Of a stretch of 64,000 bases of DNA, positions 28,773 to 38,681 are shown one piece after another; positions within the stretch are counted from its first letter, which is position 1, and each line of letters opens with the position of its first letter. Under the pieces are notes generated by a model. That model saw nothing but the letters and a program-made list of their open reading frames with translations, had not been told where the DNA came from and made no database searches. Both the position numbers and the translations under genes were made by a program. This stretch comes from an uncultured Tolumonas sp. (lineage in GTDB: Bacteria > Pseudomonadota > Gammaproteobacteria > Enterobacterales > Aeromonadaceae), in contig NZ_OY781378.1 of NCBI RefSeq assembly GCF_963676665.1, forward strand, positions 1,394,001 to 1,458,000. Direction: 5' to 3'.

Positions 28773-29611
28773 CGATGCAGCCTCTGTTAACACCTGCGAA
28801 TCAAACCGGATGGCAAGCGCACTTGTCGCTGCGATTTTCCCGTCGTGGTCATCAAACCGTATTGGCCGAGCGTCGCCAATATGGTCCGTTAACAGTACAG
28901 CGCCCGTTTTATCCCGAAGGCATGCCTTGTCATCTCTACCTGCTGCATCCACCGGGGGGCGTGGTCGGCGGCGATGAACTTGATGTGCAAATTAAGGTGG
29001 AACCAGAGGCGCATGCACTGCTGACCACCCCCGGTGCGACCAAGTTTTATCGCAGCGCGGGGCCACAATCGAAGGTGACGCAAACCTTCCACCTGTCAGC
29101 AGGTGCTGCTCTGGAGTGGCTACCGCAAGATAACATTCTGTTTCCCGGTGCCAATTTACAACTGCAGAGCACCTTCCATCTGGAAAGTAGTTCGCGGTTG
29201 ATCGCTTGGGAGTGCATCTCATTAGGGCGGCCCGTCAATGAGGAGCGATTTTTGGAAGGGCAGCTCCGCAGCCGTTGGCGCGTCTATCGCAACCAGCGCT
29301 TATGCCTGAACGAATCGTTACGCGTGCTTGATGCCGCCGATCTCGATCGTCGGGCAGGTTTAGCAGGCTATCCGTTGGTAGCAACGTTGATTGCATCACC
29401 CTGTTCGGAAACTGAACGCGAATTGGTGCGCGAATTACTGCAAGGCTACGTGGCACCGGCTGGTGTGACCTTACTCAACGACTTACTGATTGTGCGTTTG
29501 CTCGGCGCACACAACGAGCCGTTACAACAATTAATGCAGACGATTTGGCAAGCATTGCGCCCGACGGTGATTGGGTGCCCGGCATGTCGTCCGCGGATCT
29601 GGAATACCTGA
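28769..29611 (+). CDS. ureD: Urease accessory protein UreD
   Basis: UreD (UreH) is the scaffold that recruits UreF and UreG to apo-urease for nickel insertion. The 280-residue protein shows [43 protein letters not shown] and the [15 protein letters not shown] segment, all family marks. It overlaps urtE by 4 nt and precedes ureA by 23 nt. Confidence 0.95.
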   Translation: MTMQPLLTPANQTGWQAHLSLRFSRRGHQTVLAERRQYGPLTVQRPFYPEGMPCHLYLLHPPGGVVGGDELDVQIKVEPEAHALLTTPGATKFYRSAGPQSKVTQTFHLSAGAALEWLPQDNILFPGANLQLQSTFHLESSSRLIAWECISLGRPVNEERFLEGQLRSRWRVYRNQRLCLNESLRVLDAADLDRRAGLAGYPLVATLIASPCSETERELVRELLQGYVAPAGVTLLNDLLIVRLLGAHNEPLQQLMQTIWQALRPTVIGCPACRPRIWNT

Positions 29612-29634
29612 TTACGGTTTACAAGGAGAACAAG

Positions 29635-29937
29635 ATGGATCTGACCCCTCGCGAAAAGGACAAGTTACTGCTGTTTACTGCCGCACTGGTGGCCGAGCGA
29701 CGTAAAGCGCGTGGTTTAAAACTTAATCATCCGGAAGCGATTGCGCTGATCAGTGCGGCGATTTTGGAAGGGGCCCGCGATGGCCTGACGGTCGCGGAGC
29801 TGATGAATTACGGTCGCACTATTTTGACTCGCGATGAGGTGATGGATGGCATACCCGAGATGATCCCTGATGTACAGGTCGAGGCGACATTCCCTGACGG
29901 CACCAAGCTGGTCACTGTTCATCAACCCATCATTTAA
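29635..29937 (+). CDS. ureA: Urease gamma subunit
   Basis: Small structural subunit of urease, which hydrolyses urea to ammonia and carbamate. From the ATG at 29635 (ACAAGGAGAACAAG upstream) the product has exactly 100 residues and begins [14 protein letters not shown], the standard UreA start. The longer frame from 29545 lies in ure[21 protein letters not shown] and the end VTVHQPI are typical. Confidence 0.96.
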   Translation: MDLTPREKDKLLLFTAALVAERRKARGLKLNHPEAIALISAAILEGARDGLTVAELMNYGRTILTRDEVMDGIPEMIPDVQVEATFPDGTKLVTVHQPII

Positions 29938-29946
29938 GGAGCGCCT

Positions 29947-30297
29947 ATGATCCCCGGAGAAATTCAGGTTGCTGAAGGCGATCTAGTACTGAACGAAGGC
30001 CGTGCAACGTTACAGGTGGCCGTTGCCAACACAGGTGATCGTCCGATCCAGATCGGCTCGCATTACCACTTCTTTGAAACTAACCCTGCCTTGCAGTTTG
30101 ATCGTGCTGCGACACGCGGTTTTCGTCTCGATATTCCTGCTGGCACGGCGGTGCGTTTTGAACCGGGCCAGACCCGCACGGTCACGCTGGTGGCATACGC
30201 CGGTCGCCGCTATGTGTATGGCTTTCGCGGCGATGTGATGGGCCCGTTAGATGAGATTGCGCAAAGTGAACAGAACGAACAGGGAGTTCAGGCATGA
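29947..30297 (+). CDS. ureB: Urease beta subunit
   Basis: Second structural subunit, 116 residues. It begins MIPGEIQV, then [19 protein letters not shown] and [18 protein letters not shown], all diagnostic. It follows ureA by 9 nt with a GGAGCG ribosome site and overlaps ureC by 4 nt (ATGA), so stoichiometry is probably kept by translational coupling. Confidence 0.96.
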   Translation: MIPGEIQVAEGDLVLNEGRATLQVAVANTGDRPIQIGSHYHFFETNPALQFDRAATRGFRLDIPAGTAVRFEPGQTRTVTLVAYAGRRYVYGFRGDVMGPLDEIAQSEQNEQGVQA

Positions 30298-31997
30298 GTA
30301 TTATTTCCAGACAAGCCTATGCCGATATGTTCGGCCCAACCACGGGTGATCGCGTGCGGTTGGCTGACACCGAATTATGGCTGGAGGTGGAAAAAGATTT
30401 CACCATTTACGGCGACGAAGTGAAATTTGGTGGCGGGAAAGTCATTCGCGATGGGCAGGGGCAAGGGCAGGCTCTGAGCCGTGATTGCCTTGATTTGGTG
30501 ATCACCAATGCGCTGATTATCGACCACTGGGGCATCGTCAAAGCGGATATAGGGGTTAAAAATGGTCGTATCGCGGCCATCGGCAAAGCTGGTAACCCGG
30601 ATGTACAACCGGGTGTGACGTTAGTGATTGGCCCCGGCACCGAAGTGATTGCGGGGGAAGGCTCGATTGTCACAGCGGGTGGCATCGACAGCCATATTCA
30701 TTTTATCTGCCCGCAACAGATCGACGAAGCGCTCTGCTCTGGCGTGACCACCATGTTGGGTGGTGGCACTGGTCCGGCAACGGGCACCAATGCCACAACG
30801 TGCACACCGGGCCCTTGGTATATGGCGCGCATGTTGGAAGCGGCAGAAAGCCTGCCGATGAATTTGGGTTTCCTTGGTAAAGGCAACGCCAGCTTACCCG
30901 ATGCGCTGCATGAGCAAGTCGCCGCAGGCGCCATTGGTTTGAAACTACATGAAGATTGGGGTTCTACTCCCGCGTCGATTGATAACTGCCTGAATGTGGC
31001 GGAAGAGACCGACACGCAAGTGGCTATTCATACCGATACACTGAACGAAAGTGGTTTTGTCGAAGATACACTGGCAGCAATTGGTGATCGCACTATTCAT
31101 ACCTATCACACCGAAGGTGCGGGTGGTGGTCATGCGCCGGATATTATCAGAGCGTGCGGGTTGGCGAACGTGCTGCCGTCGTCCACGAATCCAACACGCC
31201 CTTACACCGTGAATACGGTCGATGAGCATCTCGATATGTTGATGGTTTGCCACCATCTCGACCCCGCCATTCCTGAAGATGTCGCGTTTGCGGAATCCCG
31301 TATTCGCCGTGAAACCATCGCGGCGGAAGATATTCTGCATGACCTCGGCGCATTCTCGATGATTTCGTCAGATTCACAGGCGATGGGACGTGTCGGCGAG
31401 GTGATCACCCGCACATGGCAGACTGCGCACAAAATGAAAGTGCAACGCGGCAGCCTCGGCAACGACCCGGCACGACATGACAATACGCGTATTAAGCGCT
31501 ATATCGCCAAATACACTATTAACCCGGCATTAGCGCACGGCATCAGCCATGAAGTCGGTTCGATTGAACCGGGCAAATTGGCCGATTTGGTGCTGTGGCG
31601 TCCGGCTTTTTTTGGTGTCAAACCTTCCATGATTTTGAAAGGCGGCATGATTGCCGCGGCACCGATGGGTGATGCCAATGCATCGATTCCAACGCCACAA
31701 CCGGTACATTTCCGTCCGATGTTTGGTGCGCTCGGTCGTGCGATGCATTCGACCCGCATGACGTTCCTGTCTGGCTTGGCTATTCGCTCTGGTTTGCCTG
31801 CGCAATTGGGGTTAAACAGCCTGATTGGGGAAGTGAAACACTGCCGTTCGGTGAAGAAAGCACACATGATCCATAACGATTGGCAGCCGTTGATTGAAGT
31901 CGACAGCCAGACCTATCAGGTGCGCGCCAATGGCGAATTGCTGACGTGCGAACCGGCTGCGGTGTTGCCAATGGCGCAGCGCTACTTTTTATTCTAG
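30294..31997 (+). CDS. ureC: Urease alpha subunit (catalytic)
   Basis: Catalytic subunit with the two-nickel centre; 567 residues, family length. The metal site is complete: His pair in [11 protein letters not shown] (about 135-140), the lysine to be carbamylated in GLKLHEDWG (about 219), His in AIHTDTLNE and [12 protein letters not shown], the flap His in MVCHHLDP, and the Asp in [13 protein letters not shown] (about 362). No substitutions are seen that would predict an inactive enzyme. Confidence 0.97.
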   Translation: MSIISRQAYADMFGPTTGDRVRLADTELWLEVEKDFTIYGDEVKFGGGKVIRDGQGQGQALSRDCLDLVITNALIIDHWGIVKADIGVKNGRIAAIGKAGNPDVQPGVTLVIGPGTEVIAGEGSIVTAGGIDSHIHFICPQQIDEALCSGVTTMLGGGTGPATGTNATTCTPGPWYMARMLEAAESLPMNLGFLGKGNASLPDALHEQVAAGAIGLKLHEDWGSTPASIDNCLNVAEETDTQVAIHTDTLNESGFVEDTLAAIGDRTIHTYHTEGAGGGHAPDIIRACGLANVLPSSTNPTRPYTVNTVDEHLDMLMVCHHLDPAIPEDVAFAESRIRRETIAAEDILHDLGAFSMISSDSQAMGRVGEVITRTWQTAHKMKVQRGSLGNDPARHDNTRIKRYIAKYTINPALAHGISHEVGSIEPGKLADLVLWRPAFFGVKPSMILKGGMIAAAPMGDANASIPTPQPVHFRPMFGALGRAMHSTRMTFLSGLAIRSGLPAQLGLNSLIGEVKHCRSVKKAHMIHNDWQPLIEVDSQTYQVRANGELLTCEPAAVLPMAQRYFLF

Positions 31998-32052
31998 AGG
32001 CGTTTGTTTTAAGAGACGTTTATTTTGAAAACGCGATTTCTGAGAGAAGAAC

Positions 32053-32622
32053 ATGATTCGATTAACACAACGTTTAACGACAGAAGAAGCAGCAGGGAAA
32101 GTAGTTTTCAGTACGCTGACATTGCCGATCGATCTGCGCATCAAAAGCCGCCTGAAAGTCACTTTAGATAATGGCGATGCCGCTGGTCTATTCCTTACTC
32201 GCGGTCAGCTATTACGCGGCGGGGAGTGTTTGACCGACGATGCGGGCACGGTTGTCGTGATGGTAAAAGCCGCCGAAGAGCAGGTCTCTACCGTGCGCTG
32301 TGACGACCCATTACTGTTGAGTCGTATTTGCTATCACCTCGGTAATCGCCATGTACCGCTGCAAATCGAAGCCGGTTTCGTTCGTTATCAGCACGATTAT
32401 GTGCTCGATGAAATGGTGGTGGGTTTAGGTGGCCCGGTTGTGGTTGAGGTTGCCCCATTTGAACCAGAGGCGGGCGCGTACCAATCGCAAGCGGGCGCAG
32501 GGCATCACCACCATCATGATGATCACGAACATGGTCACAGTCATGATCATGCGCATACACATGCTCATGCAGCCAGTGCCGCGCCTGTCGTGCCGATGCA
32601 TGGTTTTTTAAAAACGTCATAA
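32053..32622 (+). CDS. ureE: Urease accessory nickel chaperone UreE
   Basis: UreE delivers nickel to UreG. The 189-residue protein has the N-terminal peptide-binding domain (about 1-75, LTLPIDLRIKSRL and ALFLTRG-like GLFLTRGQLLRGG), a metal-binding domain with YHLGNRHVPLQI and LDEMVVGLG, and a C-terminal tail with 16 His among about 26 residues (GHHHHHDDHEHGHSHDHAH). The His tail probably stores nickel. A 55-nt gap separates it from ureC. Confidence 0.95.
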   Translation: MIRLTQRLTTEEAAGKVVFSTLTLPIDLRIKSRLKVTLDNGDAAGLFLTRGQLLRGGECLTDDAGTVVVMVKAAEEQVSTVRCDDPLLLSRICYHLGNRHVPLQIEAGFVRYQHDYVLDEMVVGLGGPVVVEVAPFEPEAGAYQSQAGAGHHHHHDDHEHGHSHDHAHTHAHAASAAPVVPMHGFLKTS

Positions 32623-32657
32623 GTAACTCACTGATAAATAATTAAAAGGAATTAACG

Positions 32658-33212
32658 ATGAACAAATCACGCATGACCACCGCACTCGTTCTGATGTTAC
32701 TGGCTACGCCTGCCTTTGCTCACCCTGGGCACATGGAGCACGGTTTTTCTTCAGGTGTTTTACACCCACTGACCGGTCTTGATCATTTGATGATGTTACT
32801 GAGCAGCGGCTTTTTGGCGGCATTAACAGGGCGTCGCTTATCGCTGCCTTTACTGACACTGCTGGCCATGGTGGTTGGCACTGGTGCTGGTGTGCTGTTG
32901 GGTGGTAATAATCTGGTCGAACCGCTGGTGCTGGCTTCTCTTTGGTTTGCGGGTGCTTTGATGTTTGCGCCAAATCGTTTGTCAGTATTGAGCTGGATGA
33001 TGCCTTGTTTTGCGCTGTTCCATGGTTGGGCTCATGGCGTTGAGGCACCTGTCGGGCAAGTCGCGTTGTTCACTCTGGGTGCTGTGGTTTCATCGCTGGT
33101 GTTGCTGGCGGTGGGTTATGCGGTTGGCAGCAAAGCGAACCACATCGCATGGTTGAAAAAGGGCTGGGCGGCAGCGGTGTTTGCCTCTGCGTCAGCACTG
33201 TTGGTGGGTTAA
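32658..33212 (+). CDS. ureJ: HupE/UreJ family nickel permease
   Basis: A 184-residue membrane protein with a signal-like N-terminus (residues 1-21, TPAFAHPGH) and about six membrane helices. The His-rich AHPGHMEHGFSSG start, HPLTGLDHLMMLL, and FALFHGWAHGVEAP are the HupE/UreJ marks, thought to bind and pass Ni2+. Its place between ureE and ureF supports nickel supply for urease. It begins 35 nt after ureE and ends 3 nt before ureF. Confidence 0.93.
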   Translation: MNKSRMTTALVLMLLATPAFAHPGHMEHGFSSGVLHPLTGLDHLMMLLSSGFLAALTGRRLSLPLLTLLAMVVGTGAGVLLGGNNLVEPLVLASLWFAGALMFAPNRLSVLSWMMPCFALFHGWAHGVEAPVGQVALFTLGAVVSSLVLLAVGYAVGSKANHIAWLKKGWAAAVFASASALLVG

Positions 33213-33215
33213 TTT

Positions 33216-33911
33216 ATGACATTTTCAGCGCTTAATCAGACCTCGCCAGTCAGTTGGTTACAACTGTTCCAATTGATGAGCCCTAATCTGCCAGTAGGTG
33301 GGTTTACCTATTCGCAAGGGTTGGAATGGGCAGTGGAAACGGGCTGGGTTAAAAATGCCGCTGAATTTGAACAATGGCTGACTGATCAGATGGACGAAGG
33401 GCTGGTCTATCTCGACTGGCCGCTTCTCAACCGCCTTTATGCTGCCGCTCAGCAAGACGATCTCGCGGCTTTTGTAGAGGCTATCGATTTGCTGGTAGCA
33501 AGTCGCGAAAGTGAAGAGTTCCGCTTGGAAGAGGGGCAGCGCGGTGATGCGTTTTACCGTGTGATCAAAGATTGGGTCATTTCGGGCAGTGCTGAAATGG
33601 CCGTTCATCTGAAATGTTCACAACTGGCTGGCATGGCTTGGTTTGGTGCTAAGCACGATATCAGCGTTGAACAATTGGCGCTGGGTTGGGGGTTCGCATT
33701 GCTCGAAGGTGCCGTCATGGCCGCCATTAAATTAGTGCCTATCGGCCAGCAGGTGGGTCAGACATTGTTACGAAAGTTATCCGCGCAACTGCCTGAAAAA
33801 TACCAACGGGCTTGCGCCGTGCAAGACGATGAGATCGGCGGCAGCTTAACCTGCCTCGCCATCGCCAGCGCATGCCACGAAATACAATACACGCGGTTAT
33901 TCCGCTCATAA
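33216..33911 (+). CDS. ureF: Urease accessory protein UreF
   Basis: UreF binds UreD and stimulates or gates the UreG GTPase during urease maturation. The 231-residue helical protein shows [25 protein letters not shown], cut here for length, with [16 protein letters not shown] the hallmark, plus [12 protein letters not shown] and [18 protein letters not shown]. The end [13 protein letters not shown] is typical. It lies directly after ureJ and 22 nt before ureG. Confidence 0.95.
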   Translation: MTFSALNQTSPVSWLQLFQLMSPNLPVGGFTYSQGLEWAVETGWVKNAAEFEQWLTDQMDEGLVYLDWPLLNRLYAAAQQDDLAAFVEAIDLLVASRESEEFRLEEGQRGDAFYRVIKDWVISGSAEMAVHLKCSQLAGMAWFGAKHDISVEQLALGWGFALLEGAVMAAIKLVPIGQQVGQTLLRKLSAQLPEKYQRACAVQDDEIGGSLTCLAIASACHEIQYTRLFRS

Positions 33912-33933
33912 CCAGATTGGAAAGGACACCCTT

Positions 33934-34557
33934 ATGACACAAGCATCATCTCCATTACGCGTTGGCGTTGGCGGGCCGGTTGGCTCCGGCAAGACTGCGT
34001 TATTAGAAGTATTATGTAAAAAGATGCGCGATCATTTTGAGATTGCCGTCGTCACCAACGATATTTACACCAAAGAAGATCAACGCATCTTAACCGAAGC
34101 CGGTGCGTTAGCTGCCGAGCGTATTGTCGGCGTGGAAACCGGCGGCTGTCCGCACACCGCGATCCGCGAAGATGCATCAATGAATCTGGCTGCAGTTGAA
34201 GCGTTAAGTGAAAAATTTGGCAATCTCGACGTGGTTTTTGTTGAGAGCGGTGGCGACAACCTGAGTGCCACCTTCAGCCCAGAATTGGCTGATATGACCA
34301 TCTATGTCATTGATGTGGCGGAAGGGGAAAAAATTCCACGCAAAGGCGGGCCGGGCATTACCAAATCTGATTTATTAGTGATCAATAAAATCGATTTGGC
34401 CCCGTATGTCGGTGCACGTTTAGATGTGATGGAATCAGACACCAACCGCATGCGGCCAGAAAAACCGTGGACTTTCGCCAACCTGAAAACAGGCCATGGC
34501 GTTGATACGATTATCGATTTTATCGTGACGCATGGTATGTTAACGCCAAAAGCATAA
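33934..34557 (+). CDS. ureG: Urease accessory GTPase UreG
   Basis: UreG is the GTPase that couples GTP hydrolysis to nickel insertion. The 207 residues include P-loop [15 protein letters not shown] (residues 9-23), the metal-binding CPH of [22 protein letters not shown] (Walker B region) and the NKID specificity motif ([12 protein letters not shown]). GGAAAGGAC precedes the start. It closes the urt-ure operon. Confidence 0.97.
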   Translation: MTQASSPLRVGVGGPVGSGKTALLEVLCKKMRDHFEIAVVTNDIYTKEDQRILTEAGALAAERIVGVETGGCPHTAIREDASMNLAAVEALSEKFGNLDVVFVESGGDNLSATFSPELADMTIYVIDVAEGEKIPRKGGPGITKSDLLVINKIDLAPYVGARLDVMESDTNRMRPEKPWTFANLKTGHGVDTIIDFIVTHGMLTPKA

Positions 34558-34568
34558 GTGCGACAAAG

Positions 34569-34597
34569 GCCCTGAATTTGTCTAAACGATTCAGGGC
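34569..34597 (+). terminator. Hairpin ending the urt-ure operon
   Basis: GCCCTGAAT (34569-34577) pairs with ATTCAGGGC (34589-34597) around an 11-nt loop. Only GTT follows, so the T tract is poor; it may act as a weak terminator or 3' stabiliser between the converging ureG and lysR genes. Confidence 0.6.
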
Positions 34598-34618
34598 GTT
34601 ACGCGATTTGATCTAAGT

Positions 34619-35560
34619 TCATACGAGCAGATCTGGAATTCGCACCGGCATGAATTCTGGATTTTGGAAGTGTTCAACCAGCGCATCAAACACAATACGC
34701 ACTCGTGGCGGAACGGGCCCACTTTGCGGGCGATAAATATAGACATCCCACTCATCTATGAGTTCATAGTCAGTTAGCACTGGAACTAATAACCCTTTTT
34801 TAATGTAAGGCGCGGCAACTGACACCGAAACCTGACCAAAACCAATGCCATGCAAAATAGCCTCAAATTCAGCATCGGCATCATCGGTTATTAGTACGGG
34901 GTTTTCGGGAGTAATGTGGATATTGTCTTTGAAGAACCACTCCCAAACCTGATTCCGCGTGTTATCAAACAGTGTGGTCATTGGCACTCGGTTAAGGTCT
35001 TCCAACGTGGTTGGTTTGCCATATTTAACAATGGTGTCTGGCGTGGCGACCACCACATGGTTAACTTTACTGACCGCTCTGGCGATAAAACGATGATCGG
35101 TGATTGGGCGACCGACTCGGATGCCGATGTCAATTTTCTCTTCCACCACATCGGTTATTTGATTCGACAAGCGTAAATCAAAGCGAATTTCTGGATGTTC
35201 GTCGGTTATTTTTTTTAATACCGGTAACAAAAAAGGCTTGGCATACGACGGCGGAGCGGTAATCTTCACCGACAAATTATTGTGTGTGGAATGACCGAAA
35301 ACATCATCCATGACAGCCAGTGCTGCTTGTGCTTTTTCATAAAACTGCTCGCCAAAAGTCGTTATCTTGATATTACGCGTGCTACGCACAAATAAGATTT
35401 CACCTAATTCCGCTTCTAACTCTTTAATGCAACGCGTTATCACCTGTGGGGAAACATTCAACTTCGTTGCTGCATCTCTAAAGGTGCGGTGTTGGGCTGC
35501 AACACAATAAATTTTCAAATAATCGAGACGATTAAACATAGTTTTTAGGCCGGCACGCAT
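34619..35560 (-). CDS. LysR-family transcriptional regulator
   Basis: A 313-residue LysR protein. The N-terminal winged helix (about 8-68: NRLDYLKIYCVAAQHRTFRDAA, cut; FRDAATKLNVSPQVITRCI) precedes a periplasmic-binding-like effector domain (about 95-300). The family start pattern favours the second ATG at 35539 (MFNRLDYLK), removing seven residues; neither start has a good ribosome site. It follows the YqhD-like gene on the same strand but a terminator lies between, so it may be separately transcribed. Target unknown. Confidence 0.85.
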   Translation of the reverse strand: MRAGLKTMFNRLDYLKIYCVAAQHRTFRDAATKLNVSPQVITRCIKELEAELGEILFVRSTRNIKITTFGEQFYEKAQAALAVMDDVFGHSTHNNLSVKITAPPSYAKPFLLPVLKKITDEHPEIRFDLRLSNQITDVVEEKIDIGIRVGRPITDHRFIARAVSKVNHVVVATPDTIVKYGKPTTLEDLNRVPMTTLFDNTRNQVWEWFFKDNIHITPENPVLITDDADAEFEAILHGIGFGQVSVSVAAPYIKKGLLVPVLTDYELIDEWDVYIYRPQSGPVPPRVRIVFDALVEHFQNPEFMPVRIPDLLV

Positions 35561-35606
35561 AAAAATTTATCATAACGTAGAGTGAATCATGAGCGGAAAT
35601 GCTGAA

Positions 35607-35634
35607 TGAAAAAAGCCCATCTCACGATGGGCCA
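35607..35634 (-). terminator. Intrinsic terminator of the yqhD-like gene
   Basis: GCCCATC (35615-35621), TCAC loop, GATGGGC (35626-35632). Read on the minus strand the stem is followed by TTTTTTCATTC. It lies 27 nt after the dehydrogenase stop. Confidence 0.88.
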
Positions 35635-35660
35635 AAAGACACTATAAACTGAATCTCAAA

Positions 35661-36818
35661 TTACAAGGCAAGTTCCAGAATTGCAGTGACATCGTCAGGT
35701 GTAATGTCAGCTTTTTCGCCCAATTGCACATGGCCATGTTCTTTCAGTTTTGCTACCACGGAAGGGATCACCGAACGGTCTAAACCATAGTCACTTAACC
35801 GGGTTTTCACGCCCATTTGTTCAAAGAACTGACGAGTCTTTTCGATAACTGCAACAACACGGGCATCTTCATCGCCATCTGTCATTCCCCATACGCGCTC
35901 GGCGTATTGCAGTAGTTTTTCCTTCTTCGCAGACTGTTTGTAAGTCCAGACTGCCGGAATAACAATCGCCAGTGTTTGCGCGTGGTCTAAACCATATAAA
36001 CCGGTGATCTCTTGGCCAATCAAATGAGTCGCCCAATCAGCGGGTACACCAGTCGACAACAGGCCATTCAGTGCCATGGTGGCAGTCCACATCAAGTTAG
36101 CGCGAATATCGTAGTCAGTTGGGTTTTCCAGTGCTTTCGGGCCATCTTCCACAATGTTCAGCAGTAAACCTTCCGCCAGACGATCTTGCACTTTTGCATT
36201 AACCGGATAAGTCACATATTGCTCAACAATGTGCACGAAGCTATCGACAACACCGTTGGCAATCTGACGCGGCGGTAAACTATAAGTAGTGGTTGGGTCA
36301 AGCACTGAAAATTTCGGATAAACATGTTCAGAGAAGAAAAACAGCTTATCTTGCGTCGCTGCTTTAGTGATCACCGCACCATTGTTCATTTCAGACCCGG
36401 TGGCTGCGAGTGTTAATACACAACCCAGTGGCACGGCTTGTGTCACTTTTGAGCCATAAGTTTGAATGATTTCCCACGGGTCATTCGGGTATAACGCCGC
36501 CGCTGCGATGAATTTAGAGCCATCAATCACCGAACCACCGCCTACAGCCAGAATGAAGTTGATGTTCTCTTGTTTGATCACATCAACGGCTTTCATCAGT
36601 GTTTCAAAATGCGGGTTTGGTTCGATGCCGCCAAATTCAAAGTAGGTCACACCTTCCAGCGCGGCGTGAACCTGTTCCATTACGCCATTTTTCTTAATGC
36701 TACCGCCGCCGTAAGTGATGAGAACACGCGCATTGGCTGGCATTTCATCACGGATTTTTGCGATTTGCCCCTGACCAAAATGGATCTGAGTGCTGTTGCG
36801 GTAACTAAAATTATTCAT
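35661..36818 (-). CDS. yqhD: Iron-containing alcohol dehydrogenase, YqhD-like
   Basis: A 385-residue group III alcohol dehydrogenase like E. coli YqhD, an NADPH-dependent aldehyde reductase that scavenges toxic short aldehydes. N-terminal NSTQIHFGQGQIAKI and ITYGGGSIKKNGV are the nucleotide-binding part, GGGSVIDGSKF the phosphate loop, and the metal ligands are in ATHLIGQEITGLYGLDHAQTLAI. The metal-site His residues are present, with Q where YqhD has H in LGHELT. In E. coli YqhD is next to an AraC regulator; here a LysR gene is the neighbour. Confidence 0.9.
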   Translation of the reverse strand: MNNFSYRNSTQIHFGQGQIAKIRDEMPANARVLITYGGGSIKKNGVMEQVHAALEGVTYFEFGGIEPNPHFETLMKAVDVIKQENINFILAVGGGSVIDGSKFIAAAALYPNDPWEIIQTYGSKVTQAVPLGCVLTLAATGSEMNNGAVITKAATQDKLFFFSEHVYPKFSVLDPTTTYSLPPRQIANGVVDSFVHIVEQYVTYPVNAKVQDRLAEGLLLNIVEDGPKALENPTDYDIRANLMWTATMALNGLLSTGVPADWATHLIGQEITGLYGLDHAQTLAIVIPAVWTYKQSAKKEKLLQYAERVWGMTDGDEDARVVAVIEKTRQFFEQMGVKTRLSDYGLDRSVIPSVVAKLKEHGHVQLGEKADITPDDVTAILELAL

Positions 36819-37066
36819 AGCAATTCCTTCATTTCGAATCAGTTACGGTGACATGATTTATGTCTCATGCGTCATTATCACGATGAAATTCGTGTTGCAA
36901 AATGAATGAATTCTGATTTGAGTATTCCAGTTTTAGGAATAATAGCCACGGGTTATGTTATTGCTCACATAGCTTAAGTGTTTGAGATAGCGCTAATATA
37001 TTTTTTAGTAGACACATAACCATGAGTTAATGAAGGATAGGCACAAATAATGGCAGGAAATAATTA

Positions 37067-37461
37067 ATGAAACACTGGCTTCAACAGCTTTGCCATTTTG
37101 CCACACCGTCTATTGATGAATGTGTGCAACAACTTGGCCCTGTTATCCCGTGGTTAAATGATCTCAGGAAAACTCCGCAAGATCCCGGTTGGCATGCAGA
37201 GGGGAATGTGCACATTCATACCGGTATGGTGCTAGAGGAACTCTATCAATTACTCGCAACAGAGGCGGCTTATCTTAATGGGCAACAACGCCAGGCATTG
37301 ATTTTAGCGGCGATATTTCATGATATCGGCAAGACGCGTAACACCCGAAAAATGACCATTCGCGGGCAACAACGCATTGGCTCCCCGGATCATGAAGCAA
37401 AGGGGCGCTCTTATCTGGCTTTCCAGCTCATGAAATTGCCATTACCAACGTCGGTGATCTG
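37067..37461 (+). pseudogene. 5' part of an HD-domain/P-loop kinase gene split by an IS
   Basis: This segment encodes an HD phosphohydrolase-like domain: HAEGNVHIHTGMVLEEL near residue 45, AAIFHDIGKTRN near 84, and GSPDHEAKGRSY near 108. The reading frame runs into an ISAs1-family element and stops inside it at 37489. Removing the element and one copy of the 9-bp target duplication joins this part in frame to 38682-39582, giving a 431-residue protein (PLPTSVI-WTVLGLVGEHQMP at the junction). The native protein joins an HD domain to a nucleotide kinase-like P-loop domain, a pairing seen in nucleic-acid repair-type proteins; its function is not known to me. Confidence 0.85.
37453..37461. repeat. 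Left target-site duplication of the ISAs1-family element
   Basis: GGTGATCTG, repeated exactly at 38673-38681 on the other side of the element. Confidence 0.9.
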
Positions 37462-38672
37462 CAGGGTGCGAGCATACTTTGAACATTAATTAACCAAAGA
37501 ACAATTGAGCTCGATAATCATCATTCCAACCTGCTTTCTTCAGTTTATTTCGTTGGCTTGGCGCACCGCATTCATTTTGCTTAAGTATGTTCAGCACAAA
37601 CCTTCGGAATAGCGCCATGTGTTCAACTGCATCATCCATTACAATTCGCGAGGCATCCTCATTGAAAACGACGTCCAGAATGTAGTGCTGGCTGTTTTCT
37701 ATACGCCAATGTTGCCGGATATAGTGACCCAGAAGCTTGTGTTTCGGTGATAACGAACTGACATAATAAGAGGTGTCTACCGTTCCCTTGTCATTGACTA
37801 CCCGATGTCGCTCTACAGCAATAATGCTGCGGATTGTCGGCCACTTCTCCACGAGCTCTTCGGGTAATTTTGCTTTTAATTGAAAGACATAACGTTCTTC
37901 TTTTCGGCCATGGCTTTCTTCTTTGAGCTCAACAACGGTTTTCTCTTTTTTTGCGTCAAAGACGGTCTGAAATTGAGATTGTACTGTCGCCCGTAATTTG
38001 CGCTGGTTATTTTTAACCTGCACCACGATATGCGCTTTCTTGTCCCTGATTTTTTCCAGTGTTTCCCGTTGGCAATGCAGCGCATCCAAGGTCACAACCG
38101 CGCCTTTCAGGTTCAACATATCCAACATCTCTTTGACTGTAGCAATTTCGCCCTTCTTTGTCGGCGTGGCTTTTTGGCTTAGTACTAACCCATTTTCGGT
38201 ATCATAAGCGGTCACAAGCTGGACGGCTTGCTTAGGATCATGGCGATAAGCGCCACGGAGAACCTTACCATCAAAAGCAATCATGGGTTTGCCACGATGG
38301 GTGCGTTGCTCATTTACCCAATTGAGCAACGCATCCAGTAAGCTTTCCGGGACAATCCCCTGCAATATGCGAGCAATAGTATGGCGACGCGGGATACCAT
38401 GTGTGAATGGACGATATTTAAATAGCCATTCAGCTTTAGAATCACCATATGTTTCAATATCTTGCCAACCTTCTGCACCAGCCATAATTGCACTGATAAC
38501 AAGAAAGATGACATCAACCAGATCGTGTTTTCGGTTAATATCAGAGCGTGTTTCTTCAACAACAGTAAGATGTTCAATCAACGTCATGCTTGGCTCCTCC
38601 AAAAGAAGGGGCTATTAGATCACAGCAGATCAGACTGTTCAAACTTCATTAACAAAGTACGATCCCGCCCTG
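37462..38672. mobile_element. Complete ISAs1-family insertion sequence (1211 bp)
   Basis: The terminal inverted repeats are CAGGGTGCGAGCATACTTTG (left) and CAGGGCGGGATCGTACTTTG (right, reverse complement), 16 of 20 matching. A 9-bp direct repeat flanks the element. It holds one transposase gene on the minus strand and interrupts an HD/kinase gene cleanly, so the insertion appears recent. Confidence 0.93.
37490..38587 (-). CDS. ISAs1-family transposase
   Basis: A 365-residue DDE transposase of the ISAs1/H-repeat type. N-terminal DUF-like segment KHDLVDVIFLVISAIMAG, then AFDGKVLRGAYRHDP (first Asp), VVTLDALHCQRETLEKI (second Asp) and the C-terminal RQHWRIENSQHYILDVVFNEDASR with the catalytic Glu. 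I start at the ATG at 38587, which has GGAGGAG 6 nt upstream, rather than the TTG five codons earlier. The gene is intact. Confidence 0.93.
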   Translation of the reverse strand: MTLIEHLTVVEETRSDINRKHDLVDVIFLVISAIMAGAEGWQDIETYGDSKAEWLFKYRPFTHGIPRRHTIARILQGIVPESLLDALLNWVNEQRTHRGKPMIAFDGKVLRGAYRHDPKQAVQLVTAYDTENGLVLSQKATPTKKGEIATVKEMLDMLNLKGAVVTLDALHCQRETLEKIRDKKAHIVVQVKNNQRKLRATVQSQFQTVFDAKKEKTVVELKEESHGRKEERYVFQLKAKLPEELVEKWPTIRSIIAVERHRVVNDKGTVDTSYYVSSLSPKHKLLGHYIRQHWRIENSQHYILDVVFNEDASRIVMDDAVEHMALFRRFVLNILKQNECGAPSQRNKLKKAGWNDDYRAQLFFG

Positions 38673-38681
38673 GGTGATCTG
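38673..38681. repeat. Right target-site duplication of the ISAs1-family element
   Basis: GGTGATCTG, identical to 37453-37461. Confidence 0.9.
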
